Part shown: positions 1 to 7,427 of the stretch, in pieces | Position numbering within the stretch: position 1 is the stretch's first letter | Layout: each line of letters starts with the position of its first letter | NCBI RefSeq assembly: GCF_004340685.1 | Contig: NZ_SLUN01000020.1 | Coordinates: forward strand, 46,749 to 110,748 | Length of the DNA stretch: 64,000 bases | Origin: Hydrogenispora ethanolica | GTDB taxonomy: Bacteria; Bacillota; UBA4882; UBA8346 | Direction of reading: 5' to 3' | Made by a program: the position numbers and the translations under genes | Notes under the pieces: generated by a model | Database searches by the model: none | The model's input: the letters and a program-made list of their open reading frames with translations, nothing else | Told to the model about the DNA's origin: nothing

Positions 1-130
1 GAAAGTCGATATCCGGATAGAGATCCATTTTGACGAGGGATAAGGACACCGCTCCGATGGTCACGGCAAACAAGACGAAGATCAGCACGCCCACTGGGCG
101 GCGGACGCAGAGTTCGATCAGTTTCTGCAT
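1..130 (-). CDS. RND-family efflux permease, N-terminal fragment (runs off the window)
   Basis: The reverse strand from 130 reads MQKLIELCVRRPVGVLIFVL followed by a hydrophobic stretch and the sequence KMDLYPDIDF. This is the typical N-terminus of AcrB/MdtC-type RND pumps: a short cytoplasmic segment with a Arg-Arg-Pro turn, the first transmembrane helix, then the periplasmic 'LYPDID' motif. The family exports drugs, bile acids or similar compounds from the inner membrane or periplasm by proton antiport. Only 43 codons are inside the window. The ATG directly follows the stop codon of the adaptor gene, so the two are translationally close and in one operon. RND pumps act together with a periplasmic adaptor and usually an outer-membrane channel, which supports a diderm envelope. 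Confidence 0.88.
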   Translation of the reverse strand, partial: MQKLIELCVRRPVGVLIFVLFAVTIGAVSLSLVKMDLYPDIDF

Positions 131-1207
131 TTACTTCACCACTACTTTCGATCCGTCTTCCAGATTGTTCTGGCCGAGCACCACCACCCGGTCGCCGGGA
201 GCCAAACCGGAGACGATCTCCACCCTTTTTCCGTCGGAAATGCCCGGTTCGACAATTTTTCGCTCCGCTTGCCTGCCCCGGATGACAAAGACCGCTTTGG
301 TTCCGACTTCGTCGATGATCGCTTCCATCGGCACCATCAGCGCATCCTGGCGCTGGTTGAAATTGAGCTTGACCTCGGCCAGCATGCCCTCTCTGAAGAT
401 GCCGCCGGAATTTTCCAACCGGATTCGGACGGGGAAGGTCTTTTGAGCCGCGTCGGCGCTGGGCGAGATCTGCTCCACCGTACCGGCGTAAACTGTTTCC
501 GGAAGGGAGGCCAGGCTGACTTGGGCCTTTTGCCCCCGTTTGGTCTGGGCAATATAGCTATCGCTTAACTGGACGGTGATATAGACTTTGGAGAGATCGA
601 CCACTTCCATCAGCTTGACCCCGGGACTGACCATCTCCCCCGGATTCACCTGACGACTGCCGATGGAACCGGCGATGGGCGCCAGAATATCGGTGTTTTG
701 CAGCTGCTCTTCACGGAGCGCCACTCCGGCCCGGGATTGTTGGACGCTGGTTTGAGCGATCGCGAACTGGGTTTTGGCTCTCTCATACTCTTGTTGCGAA
801 ATGGCTTCTTCCTGCCATAATTTTTGCATCCGGTTAAAGTTCGCCTGATTCTCCGCCAGAGAGGCCTCGGCTTGCAGCAAAGAGGCTTTGGCCTGAGCCC
901 GTTCATTGGTGAAATCGGTTTTTTCCAACGTGGCCAAAACCTGGCCTTTTTTCACCGGATCGCCTAATTCCACGGCGACTTGAGCGATCCGGCCGGAAAG
1001 TTTCGAAGAGATAACGGCCTTGCCGTCCGCCTCCACCGTGCCGACTGTGGTGAAGACTTCTTGAATTCCCCCTTGCTCCACGGTGACGACTTGCACGGGG
1101 ATAGCCTCATCTTTTTGGGTGGCGGCAGGTTCTTTGCGGCCGCAACCGGTTACGCCCATGAGCATAATCCAGGCCAGGCCCAAAATGAGCAGCGTTTTTT
1201 TCATCAC
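131..1207 (-). CDS. RND efflux periplasmic adaptor (membrane fusion protein), lipoprotein
   Basis: This 358-residue protein is the HlyD/AcrA-type adaptor that links an inner-membrane RND pump to the outer membrane. Residues 1-22 form a lipoprotein signal peptide with the lipobox VTGC. A lipoyl-like half motif (residues about 60-95, 'GTVEADGKAVISSKLSGRI' region), a coiled-coil hairpin (about 95-165), the second lipoyl half ('ILAPIAGSIGSRQVNPGEMV'), and a beta-barrel plus membrane-proximal domain follow. The Shine-Dalgarno GGAGGG precedes the ATG. It lies between the TetR regulator upstream and the RND permease directly downstream on the same strand. Length and domain order are normal for the family. 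The exported substrate cannot be read from the sequence. Confidence 0.93.
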   Translation of the reverse strand: MMKKTLLILGLAWIMLMGVTGCGRKEPAATQKDEAIPVQVVTVEQGGIQEVFTTVGTVEADGKAVISSKLSGRIAQVAVELGDPVKKGQVLATLEKTDFTNERAQAKASLLQAEASLAENQANFNRMQKLWQEEAISQQEYERAKTQFAIAQTSVQQSRAGVALREEQLQNTDILAPIAGSIGSRQVNPGEMVSPGVKLMEVVDLSKVYITVQLSDSYIAQTKRGQKAQVSLASLPETVYAGTVEQISPSADAAQKTFPVRIRLENSGGIFREGMLAEVKLNFNQRQDALMVPMEAIIDEVGTKAVFVIRGRQAERKIVEPGISDGKRVEIVSGLAPGDRVVVLGQNNLEDGSKVVVK

Positions 1208-1309
1208 AGCAATCCCTCCATTTCGATTGGTGTTTATGGCTGGCCGGAGAACCGTTCGGACCGGCCGGCGCGGCCGGTAAACGAAAACCGGTTCTTTGTC
1301 CCGGATAAT

Positions 1310-1903
1310 CTAAGAACGCTTATTTTCGGCCCCGGCCAAAAAGAGCGACAACGCGGTATCAACCATTGTGGCGAGAGTTTCGGTTTTCCCATTGAACAGC
1401 CAGTGAAAAGCCAAGTGGGACAGGATGCCGGCCAGGGCCGCGCTGAAATACGTAGGGTCCCCGGGCCGCAGATAATTTTGTCTCATGCCGTCTTGGATCA
1501 GCTGAGTAAATTGTCGGTGAATCTTCAGGTGGATTTGGAGCAGACGGTCCTCGATACCTTCTTTCTTTGGAAAACGAAGCTGCTCTTTATAGAGAATCTC
1601 AAATAATTCCTGATTGTTTTGGACGAAATAAAAGTGGGCCCAAATCATTTGCTTAAGCTGTTGGGCATAGAGCTTTTCCTGGGCAATTTGCTCAAAGGCC
1701 TGGCCCAGCCGGGATAATCCTTCTTCGATCGCCGTCCATAAAATATTCTCCTTGGTTTCGAAATAAAGATAGATCGTTCCCTTACCCACTCCAGCTCTTG
1801 AGGCGATCTCATCCACCGTGGTGCGGTCAAAGCCTTTTTCCGAAAAAAGTGTCAGAGCGGCTTTCAGAATTCCCGAATGTTTGGCGACGTTCGACTTTTC
1901 CAT
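1310..1903 (-). CDS. TetR/AcrR-family transcriptional regulator of the RND operon
   Basis: This 197-residue protein has an N-terminal TetR helix-turn-helix (residues about 10-56) with the characteristic 'FSEKGFDRTTVDEIASRAG' and 'GTIYLYFETKENIL' segments, then a ligand-binding helical domain of low similarity. TetR regulators of this kind repress efflux genes and their own gene until a pump substrate binds. It is the first gene of the TetR-adaptor-pump unit. A perfect 14-bp palindrome lies just downstream of a strong sigma-A promoter upstream of the start (1998-2052), so autorepression of the whole operon is the simplest model. The inducer is unknown. Confidence 0.92.
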   Translation of the reverse strand: MEKSNVAKHSGILKAALTLFSEKGFDRTTVDEIASRAGVGKGTIYLYFETKENILWTAIEEGLSRLGQAFEQIAQEKLYAQQLKQMIWAHFYFVQNNQELFEILYKEQLRFPKKEGIEDRLLQIHLKIHRQFTQLIQDGMRQNYLRPGDPTYFSAALAGILSHLAFHWLFNGKTETLATMVDTALSLFLAGAENKRS

Positions 1904-1997
1904 GGCAGTACCTCAATTGTTCAACAAATGACCGGCTGTCGCGAAGCCATTCACCAGATATAAAATGCTTTCGGATGATTGCAACGGATATTTCAAA

Positions 1998-2011
1998 ACT
2001 GACCGGTCAGT
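1998..2011. promoter_or_regulatory. Candidate TetR operator
   Basis: ACTGACCGGTCAGT is a perfect 14-bp palindrome and matches the general form of AcrR/TetR-type operators. It lies 12 bp downstream of the -10 box of the divergent-free promoter at 2023-2052, across the likely transcription start of the efflux operon, which is where a repressor would block initiation. Binding by the adjacent TetR protein is inferred from position. Confidence 0.75.
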
Positions 2012-2022
2012 CAGTTGATTCA

Positions 2023-2052
2023 ATTATACGGTCTCAAAATCCCACAAGTCAA
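2023..2052 (-). promoter_or_regulatory. Sigma-A promoter of the tetR-RND operon
   Basis: On the minus strand the -35 box TTGACT (2047-2052) and the -10 box TATAAT (2023-2028) are separated by 18 bp. Both are near consensus. The start point would fall close to 2016, inside or next to the TetR palindrome. Confidence 0.78.
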
Positions 2053-2287
2053 CAACAAATGAAATATTTGGAATTCATTCCATCAAGCAATGATTGCAGT
2101 GCTGAAACATTTATGGGTAGAATTCGGAAACTATCCTTCGCCGACCTCAACCACGGTATCGCGATTCGCCCGTCATTTTGAAGCGGGGATGGCCTGAGAA
2201 GCCATTTCACCAGACTGTTACCCCGGCGTCACCGGCCGGAAATCTCCGGGAGTTATCATAAGGATATCGAAAGTGGGGTGAAAAAGG

Positions 2288-2371
2288 ATGAACAACTTCG
2301 AACTGCTGGCATTCTTGCTGGTGCGGAACGCCGAAAAGGAGAACCGGAGAAACCGTGAAGCGCAAAAGTGA
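2288..2371 (+). CDS. Possible 27-residue small protein
   Basis: An ATG preceded by a purine-rich GTGGGGTGAAAAAGG opens a 27-codon frame: a short hydrophobic start (MNNFELLAFLLV) followed by a highly charged tail rich in Arg, Asn, Glu and Lys. The last codons form the left arm of a rho-independent terminator and the stop codon sits in its loop. This could be a real small membrane-associated peptide with a built-in terminator or a leader-type frame. I do not recognise a family, and the call rests only on RBS, start and terminator. Confidence 0.35.
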   Translation: MNNFELLAFLLVRNAEKENRRNREAQK

Positions 2372-2390
2372 ACTTCACGGTTTTCTTTTT
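2350..2390 (+). terminator. Rho-independent terminator
   Basis: The 11-bp perfect inverted repeat AAACCGTGAAG / CTTCACGGTTT (2350-2360 and 2373-2383) with a 12-nt loop is followed by a T-rich tract to 2390 on the plus strand. It ends the small frame at 2288-2371, whose stop codon lies in the loop. Confidence 0.8.
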
Positions 2391-2408
2391 CCGGCGGATC
2401 GTGTTTTT

Positions 2409-2858
2409 TCATTCAATCCCGAGCTTCTCAAGCCCTTGCCGGAGTCCGGCGAGCCGGTAGGCTTCGTCTTCTTTCGGATGGGTACATCGCTTGGTGACGC
2501 CATCGAGGTTCCGCTTAACGATGATCAGATACTCGCGGATGCTCATAACCGCGCCGCGCCGTAGCTGTAAATACTCCAACAGACCGGAGTCCAGCCGGTC
2601 GTTATAATCTTGCTTGGCAACCACCGCTTCACATTGAGGGAGGACATCATCGCACCGTCCATCGGAAGCAAGATGCACACAGGGCTGGCAGATATCATCC
2701 GATTCGACCACCAGTTCGACCTGGCGCGAACAATCGGCCAGCATCATCTCTGTGATGAGATGCACGCCGTGCCCATACGGGTGGGGCAGATTGGGGCGAT
2801 CGTGCCCGATATTTCTGACAATATCCAAAATATGATGGGGCCTCAATCTCAATACCAT
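2409..2858 (-). CDS. DUF1284 domain protein
   Basis: The start at 2858 (MVLRLRPHHILDIVRNIGHD) is chosen because AAAGGTGG lies 7 nt upstream. The 149-residue product begins with the RxRPHH signature of DUF1284 and carries several cysteines (the CxxC-type 'DICQPCVHLASDGRCDDVLPQC' region, about residues 52-74, and a later Cys-Thr-His), which suggests metal or iron-sulfur binding. Function of the family is not established. It stands alone between the small frame and the YaaL-like gene. The longer in-frame start at 2903 lacks a ribosome site. Confidence 0.8.
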   Translation of the reverse strand: MVLRLRPHHILDIVRNIGHDRPNLPHPYGHGVHLITEMMLADCSRQVELVVESDDICQPCVHLASDGRCDDVLPQCEAVVAKQDYNDRLDSGLLEYLQLRRGAVMSIREYLIIVKRNLDGVTKRCTHPKEDEAYRLAGLRQGLEKLGIE

Positions 2859-3122
2859 GAAAATGCCACCTTTTCTTTTTTTTATTATCCCGCACGTCGC
2901 CATCGGGTTGGATTGGTAAACTTATTCCCTAACTTAACTTCCCGCTCCATGAAATGTCATAATCTTCACCGCCATTCCTTGATTCCCTTCAAGAATCCAA
3001 AAATTTCTGCTCTGTTCCGGCTTATTCCAACCTGCCTAAGATCATCATCCCGTGCCCCGGTCGTTCACGGATCCCGCGCTTTCTCGGATAGAGCATCCGC
3101 AGAAAATCCGCTCCAAAGGAAT
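2859..3122. other. Intergenic stretch without a recognisable gene
   Basis: Apart from an A-rich tract at the ribosome-binding side of the DUF1284 gene I see no coding frame with a start signal, no RNA gene and no strong hairpin here. It presumably contains the promoter of the DUF1284 gene on the minus strand. Confidence 0.5.
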
Positions 3123-3149
3123 AAAAAACGAGGCCTCTCCGAGGTCTCG
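3123..3149 (-). terminator. Rho-independent terminator
   Basis: On the minus strand a 9-bp stem CGAGACCTC / GAGGCCTCG (one G-T pair) with a 3-nt loop is followed by TTTTTT. It lies 27 bp after the stop of the gene at 3176-3487. Confidence 0.78.
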
Positions 3150-3175
3150 CGTAAATTTCGCTAAGGGCAATGGAA

Positions 3176-3487
3176 CTATCCTACCATCCTGCGACTCAGC
3201 TCGGCGAAACAACTATAGTCCAAGGCCGGATCACTCCCCGCCAGCAGCCTGGCCTTGGCCAGCGCCACTTGCAGGGCGGCGTAGGCCAATTGCCGCTCCA
3301 GGAAACAAAGATTCTCCATGTTTGGATCGGATAGATCGGAAAAATTATAACGATTCACCGCCGCCTGGTAGTTTTCCAAGGCCCGCTGCACCTCGGGGTT
3401 GGCCGGCGGCGAAACCGTTGCCGAGTGCTTGTCGCCGCTAAAAACCGTCTCTTTCAAATACTGAATGATGTTTTCGATCGCCAACAT
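3176..3487 (-). CDS. Conserved small protein, weakly YaaL/DUF2508-like
   Basis: The start at 3487 (MLAIENIIQYLKETV) has AAGGGG 8 nt upstream and gives 103 residues; longer in-frame starts lack such a site. The central part, about residues 45-85 (ENYQAAVNRYNFSDLSDP then a Leu/Ala-rich helix), follows the pattern of the DUF2508/YaaL family, in which an aromatic 'F-x-x-v-x-DP' precedes an amphipathic helix. That assignment is weak. The protein is small, soluble and without a signal peptide. It lies downstream of the uvsE remnant on the same strand and ends in its own terminator. Confidence 0.6.
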   Translation of the reverse strand: MLAIENIIQYLKETVFSGDKHSATVSPPANPEVQRALENYQAAVNRYNFSDLSDPNMENLCFLERQLAYAALQVALAKARLLAGSDPALDYSCFAELSRRMVG

Positions 3488-3528
3488 TTCCACATCCCCT
3501 TTACCCGACTTGGACCATTTCTTCATTA

Positions 3529-3810
3529 TTAGATATTCTGAAACCCCGCTGGAATATTCCGGCAAGATAAAACAAGCCTCAAAATGGGCTCCCGGCCGCC
3601 GGATTGACTCCAACAGTCACAGTCCAACGCTTTCCGCAGCTTGAAAACTGCCAGATCTTTCATTTTGGCCTCGATCATCACCGCCACCTCCGGCTCAGGG
3701 ATGATCACCAGAAACTCTTTGAAATCAATCGGATCCACCCAATCGGCATGCGCCCGGAAATTCTTCTCCGATTTGGGGCAGGAGAAAGGAAATTTCGTTG
3801 CCGAACTGAA
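3529..3810 (-). pseudogene. C-terminal remnant of a UV DNA damage endonuclease (UvsE/UVDE)
   Basis: The minus-strand frame below 3810 reads, from about 3786, SCPKSEKNFRAHADWVDP, then a linker, then VMIEAKMKDLAVFKLRKAL. In Firmicute UvsE proteins the C-terminal part of the TIM barrel has the same order: a 'SSPKSEK-x-F-R-HAD' block and, about 25 residues later, 'D-M-EAK-KD-AL-KL'. Only about 60 of roughly 300 residues remain. The frame has a stop at 3811-3813 and no N-terminal part exists upstream, where the DUF362 gene begins in the opposite direction. A valine codon at 3738 could act as GTG start, but the product would lack most catalytic residues. It is therefore called a truncated, decayed gene. 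The match is from memory of the family and needs a database search. Confidence 0.68.
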
Positions 3811-3864
3811 TTATTCTTTATCCGAGATCGTTAAAACAGCGCTGTCATATATCCGGAGGCTATC

Positions 3865-4953
3865 ATGAAACCCGAACAAATCACAGTTATCTATGGGACC
3901 GACCCCTATTCCATGACCGAACGGCTGCTGGAGCGAATCGCCCTGGCCGACCTCATTCCCGCCGGCGCGCGGATCGCTCTGAAGCCCAATCTGGTGGTGG
4001 CCAAGCCGGCCGATTCCGGAGCCACCACCCACCCGGCCATCGCCGAGGCGATCATCGTCTACCTGCAAGCCCACGGTTTCAAAGAGATTTCAATTATGGA
4101 AGGTTCATGGCTGGGTGAAACGACCGAGCACGCCTTTCAGATCTGCGGCTATACAGAGTTGGCCCGGAAATACCGGGTCCCCTTGATCGACCTCAAGCAA
4201 GCCCCGACGGTCCGGCGGCGCGGCGGCGAGCTTGATCTGGCGGTCTGCCGGCCGGCCTTGGAGAGCGATTATCTGATCAATCTGCCGGTCCTGAAAGCCC
4301 ATTGTCAGACCGAACTGACCTGCGCGCTGAAAAACCTGAAAGGCTGCATCCCCGACGCGGAGAAGCGGCGTTATCACAACCTGGGGCTGCACCGTCCCAT
4401 CGCCGCATTGTCCTCGGTACTCAGGCCCGGTCTGACGATTGTTGACGCCCTGTCCGGCGATCTCAGCTTTGAGGAGGGCGGCAATCCGGTGCCAATGGAC
4501 CGGATCATCGCCGGGACCGACCCGGTGTTGCTGGACGCTTACGCCGCCACCCTGATCGGGTTGGAGTCCGGCGATATTCCATACATCGGGTTCGCCGCAG
4601 GGCTCGGAGTCGGTTCCGCCGAACTCGGCCGGGCGGCCGTCATCGAGATCAATCCGGACGAAAAGCCATCAAAACCGTTCCGTCTCACCGGCCAAGCCCG
4701 AAATCTGGCGCAATGGATCGAGGAACGCCAAGCTTGCTCAGCCTGCTACGGAAGTCTGATCCACGCCCTCTACCGGCTGAAAGAACGAGGTGTTCTACGG
4801 AAACTACCCGGACCCGTCCGGATCGGCCAAGGCTTTCGCGGGGTCTCCGGACCCGGACCGGGCATCGGCTCCTGCACCCGGTCACTCCAGACCCATCTGC
4901 CCGGTTGTCCGCCCACCGCCGCGGCGATCATCCGCTTTCTAAAAGCGTTGTGA
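3865..4953 (+). CDS. DUF362 domain protein
   Basis: The ATG follows GGAGG at a 6-nt distance. The 362-residue protein matches the DUF362 family: 'IALKPNLVVAKPADSGATTHP' near residue 40, 'GSWLGETT' near 80, 'LINLPVLKAHCQTELTCALKNLKG' near 140 and the C-terminal cysteine region (CSACYG about 290, and SCTRSLQTHLPGCPPTA at the end). DUF362 proteins often bind iron-sulfur clusters and occur in anaerobes, but no reaction is established. The last codons (Lys-Ala-Leu-stop) are encoded by the left terminal repeat of the MITE-like element at 4941-5067, so the C-terminus may have been set by its insertion. Confidence 0.85.
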   Translation: MKPEQITVIYGTDPYSMTERLLERIALADLIPAGARIALKPNLVVAKPADSGATTHPAIAEAIIVYLQAHGFKEISIMEGSWLGETTEHAFQICGYTELARKYRVPLIDLKQAPTVRRRGGELDLAVCRPALESDYLINLPVLKAHCQTELTCALKNLKGCIPDAEKRRYHNLGLHRPIAALSSVLRPGLTIVDALSGDLSFEEGGNPVPMDRIIAGTDPVLLDAYAATLIGLESGDIPYIGFAAGLGVGSAELGRAAVIEINPDEKPSKPFRLTGQARNLAQWIEERQACSACYGSLIHALYRLKERGVLRKLPGPVRIGQGFRGVSGPGPGIGSCTRSLQTHLPGCPPTAAAIIRFLKAL

Positions 4954-5067
4954 TAAACCCGACGAAGGTCGGGGTGAACACAAAAGCTCAGAGAAGCAAG
5001 GGATAAAGTCGTTTAAAATTCTTTGGCAAACGGATTCATTTGAAAGAGACTTTATCACATGGCTTCT
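4941..5067 (+). repeat. MITE-like repeat, copy A
   Basis: One of six full copies of a 122-132 bp element. It begins AAAAGCGTTGTGATAAA and ends TTTATCACATGGCTTCT, which are imperfect inverted repeats of each other. An internal third copy of the motif (GAGAAGCAAGGGATAAAG) sits in the middle. The region GGTGAACACAAAAGCTCAGAGAAGCAA is nearly identical between copies, and about 35 bp before the right end is variable. It overlaps the stop codon of the DUF362 gene. Confidence 0.85.
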
Positions 5068-5081
5068 GAACGAGCTGGAAC

Positions 5082-5114
5082 GGCAAAAATAGCGCCAAAG
5101 GCGCTATTTTTGCC
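5082..5114. terminator. Bidirectional rho-independent terminator
   Basis: A perfect 15-bp inverted repeat GGCAAAAATAGCGCC / GGCGCTATTTTTGCC with a 3-nt loop lies between the convergent DUF362 gene and the SipL-like gene. It has T-rich arms on both strands and can end both transcripts. Confidence 0.85.
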
Positions 5115-5144
5115 AACCATTACAATTCGGGCGTTTCGGCACGC

Positions 5145-6836
5145 TTACTGGGCGGCCGCCATCGGATGCTTGGGAATGAGGAGTTTCTGTCCGGATTCCA
5201 GGCTTTCCGGATTCATCACCTGGTTGCTCCGGGAGAGCGCCTCCACGGTGGTCTGGTAACGGCGGGCGATCTTCCAGAGCGTATCACCCGGCTGGACTAC
5301 GTAAAAGAGCATGCTCGGCCGGGTTGCCGGATCCACCGGAGGCACCAACGCGCAATCCCGCAGCACCATGATGGCCCGCGGAGTCCTGCCGAGAGCCCTG
5401 ACCCGAAGCGCCCCGGTAAGGCGGAGCGTCCGTTCGCTGGTCATCTCGAGATTCAAATTTTCCAGGGACAGGTAAGAGCGGAGCAGGGCGCCGGGTTTCA
5501 GCCCCGCAAAGTCTATCATCCCGGCGAGCGGCAGCTCGTTCCCGCTAGCGGAGCCCCATTCCGCCATCACCAGTCGCGTCTCATCCGCGGTCTCGGCGAC
5601 GTAGAAAAGTTGCAGATTCAACATGCCCTCCAGCATGACCTTACCTTCGCCGGCTTCAACCGTCACAGCACCCGGCGAACCCCGCCATCCCAGCAACCGG
5701 TCCATTCCCGGCTGGCCGAAGGGCAAGTTCACCATCAGATCCAGGTCGACCTCGCCGCTGGATTCGCCAAGCGGCTCTTCCATCTCCAGCAAGTATTTTT
5801 GGAAATCGAGCACTTCGTTGGCTGGCGAAGTGACCTCCACCACCATCTCCCGGGTCAGGGTCCGGCTGACTTTGACTTCTACCTCAAGTCGCACATTGGC
5901 CCGCAGTTCCCGCTGGGAGGAGCGTTCGAGCTCCGCCCGGACCACTTGGACCCGGGGGATGACCGTCATCCCTTCCTCGGCCCCCTCGAGATCGAGGGCT
6001 GTCTCAAATGCCAAGCCATTGCCGGCGTTGCGCGCCCACTCGTTCGTAAAGATCTCGGTCGGCCTCCCGTCATCATCGCTGCCGACATAGATTAGCGAAG
6101 TATCCAAAAATCCCTTGACCATAATCTTGCCCCGGTTTACCTCCCAGGCGAGACCGGTCGGTCGGACGCTATGCCGGACGATCCTGGCAAGCCCCGGCTT
6201 TAGATTCGGCAGTAACAGCGGAGCCTGCACATTGAGGCGCTCCCGCCGCATTCCGACAATCTCTTCCACCAGTAACTGTTCCTTCCCGGCCTGAAAACGG
6301 TCCGCCGGAACGCAGGTCACCCCGGTAAGAATGCCCGCGTTTTTCTGGCTGGCCACATGAATCCGGATCTCAATCTGGCTGCGCGCGACCACCCGGTCCT
6401 CCCCCTCTTTCTCAAAGACGCAACCGGCCGCCACCGTATCGACATCCACCATCATCTCCGGCCGCAAACCCGGAAACTGGATCGTCTCCTCAAAAATCGG
6501 TTCTTCTTCATCCCGCCAGCCAATGCCGAATTCCCGAGGAGCACGCAGATTGCCACGCTCCTCGTCAGACAGCTCTTCATCGCCGGCGCCCCGGTACATT
6601 TCCTCATCGGTTTTGCCGATGTAAACCAGGTATGGATGGAGCTTTCCCGAGACCGTGATCTGATCCTCTCCAACCACAAAGCGCGGCGGTTCGGCTAGGA
6701 GATCACCGCCGACCACTCCTTGAATGCGCGGCACATTCTCAGGAAGCGGCAAAACCGTTTCCAGGCTGATCCGTCGCGACTGGTCGCGAAGATAAAAGGG
6801 ATAGCTCAACACATCGTATTGACAATTCAGACTCAT
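5145..6836 (-). CDS. SipL-like spore protein (DUF3794/SPOCS repeats plus LysM)
   Basis: The start at 6836 follows GAAAGGAGGAAG, giving 563 residues. Three or more DUF3794 (SPOCS) units can be traced by recurring 'GVVGGDLLAEP/VSGKLHPYLVYIGKTDEE', 'KIMVKGFLDTSLIYVGSDDD' and 'KVMLEGMLNLQLFYVAETAD' segments, each followed by a 'VxPRVQV'-type strand. Residues about 510-556 form a LysM domain ('YVVQPGDTLWKIARRY' to 'GQKLLIPK'). The same architecture is found in clostridial SipL, which binds SpoIVA and is needed for spore coat assembly, so the cell is probably an endospore former. The gene stands alone, with a bidirectional terminator downstream. Late-sporulation, SigE-type control is expected but I did not identify the promoter. 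Confidence 0.85.
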   Translation of the reverse strand: MSLNCQYDVLSYPFYLRDQSRRISLETVLPLPENVPRIQGVVGGDLLAEPPRFVVGEDQITVSGKLHPYLVYIGKTDEEMYRGAGDEELSDEERGNLRAPREFGIGWRDEEEPIFEETIQFPGLRPEMMVDVDTVAAGCVFEKEGEDRVVARSQIEIRIHVASQKNAGILTGVTCVPADRFQAGKEQLLVEEIVGMRRERLNVQAPLLLPNLKPGLARIVRHSVRPTGLAWEVNRGKIMVKGFLDTSLIYVGSDDDGRPTEIFTNEWARNAGNGLAFETALDLEGAEEGMTVIPRVQVVRAELERSSQRELRANVRLEVEVKVSRTLTREMVVEVTSPANEVLDFQKYLLEMEEPLGESSGEVDLDLMVNLPFGQPGMDRLLGWRGSPGAVTVEAGEGKVMLEGMLNLQLFYVAETADETRLVMAEWGSASGNELPLAGMIDFAGLKPGALLRSYLSLENLNLEMTSERTLRLTGALRVRALGRTPRAIMVLRDCALVPPVDPATRPSMLFYVVQPGDTLWKIARRYQTTVEALSRSNQVMNPESLESGQKLLIPKHPMAAAQ

Positions 6837-6997
6837 TTTCTTCCTCCTTTCATATGGTATTGCAAACCATCGGAAACTCCGTCTTGCCCGGCAAAACTCA
6901 CCACCTCCCGTGCCTCCGTGTCGGAAGGGATTGTGGATTGATCCCAATCATTGATATGATTTTCTAACTTATTTATATGCGGTCGCCGGACAAAAAA

Positions 6998-7043
6998 TAT
7001 CCGCCGCCTTTTTTGATGAAATGGTTCAAAAAAGGCGGCGATA
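6998..7043 (-). terminator. Rho-independent terminator of the LysM/GH18-like gene
   Basis: A long inverted repeat, TATCCGCCGCCTTTTTTGA and TCAAAAAAGGCGGCGATA, pairs over 18 bp with one bulged C and a 9-nt loop. On the minus strand the stem itself ends in a T-rich arm. It is the only terminator downstream of the gene at 7428-8723. Confidence 0.7.
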
Positions 7044-7094
7044 CTTTTCCGAGGGAAAGATGTTATTGCTTTTTTGCACTTCTTTTGAACTTCT

Positions 7095-7216
7095 AGAAGC
7101 CATGTGATAAAGTCTCCTTCAAATCCGCAAAAGGATGGTAAAACGCCTTGATCACTTGCTTCTCTGAGCTTTTGTGTTCACCCTGGCATTCAGACGGGAT
7201 TTATCACAATGCTTCT
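7095..7216 (-). repeat. MITE-like repeat, copy B
   Basis: Full copy in the reverse orientation relative to copy A, from AGAAGCCATGTGATAAAG to CACAATGCTTCT. The flanks are TTCT on the left and AGAG on the right. The central motif is degenerate here (TTGATCACTTGCTTCT). It lies between the SipL-like gene and the LysM/GH18-like gene. Confidence 0.82.
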
Positions 7217-7262
7217 AGAGCCGCCGATAATGATCCGGCAGCTCAGATCGAAAAACCACTAC

Positions 7263-7359
7263 AGCATTTTGTCAAAGCGTTAACGGGTTTGGAGTGAAAA
7301 GCGCGAACGCCTCACCGCGCTTTTCGCGAACAAAGCCATTTACGCTTTATCAAAATGCT
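7263..7359. repeat. 97-bp imperfect palindrome with nested hairpin
   Basis: The ends AGCATTTTGTCAAAGCGTTAA and its near complement TTTACGCTTTATCAAAATGCT are about 21 bp long with two to three mismatches. Nested inside is a perfect 10-bp hairpin GAAAAGCGCG / CGCGCTTTTC (7296-7305 and 7316-7325). Its size and terminal repeats resemble a second small non-autonomous element or a structured transcript end. I found no second copy in this window. Confidence 0.6.
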
Positions 7360-7427
7360 ATTATCTATGCCTTGGCGAACAGTGGTTGATTTCCGGCCAA
7401 AAACTGGAGCAGGGTGAACGCGAGCAC

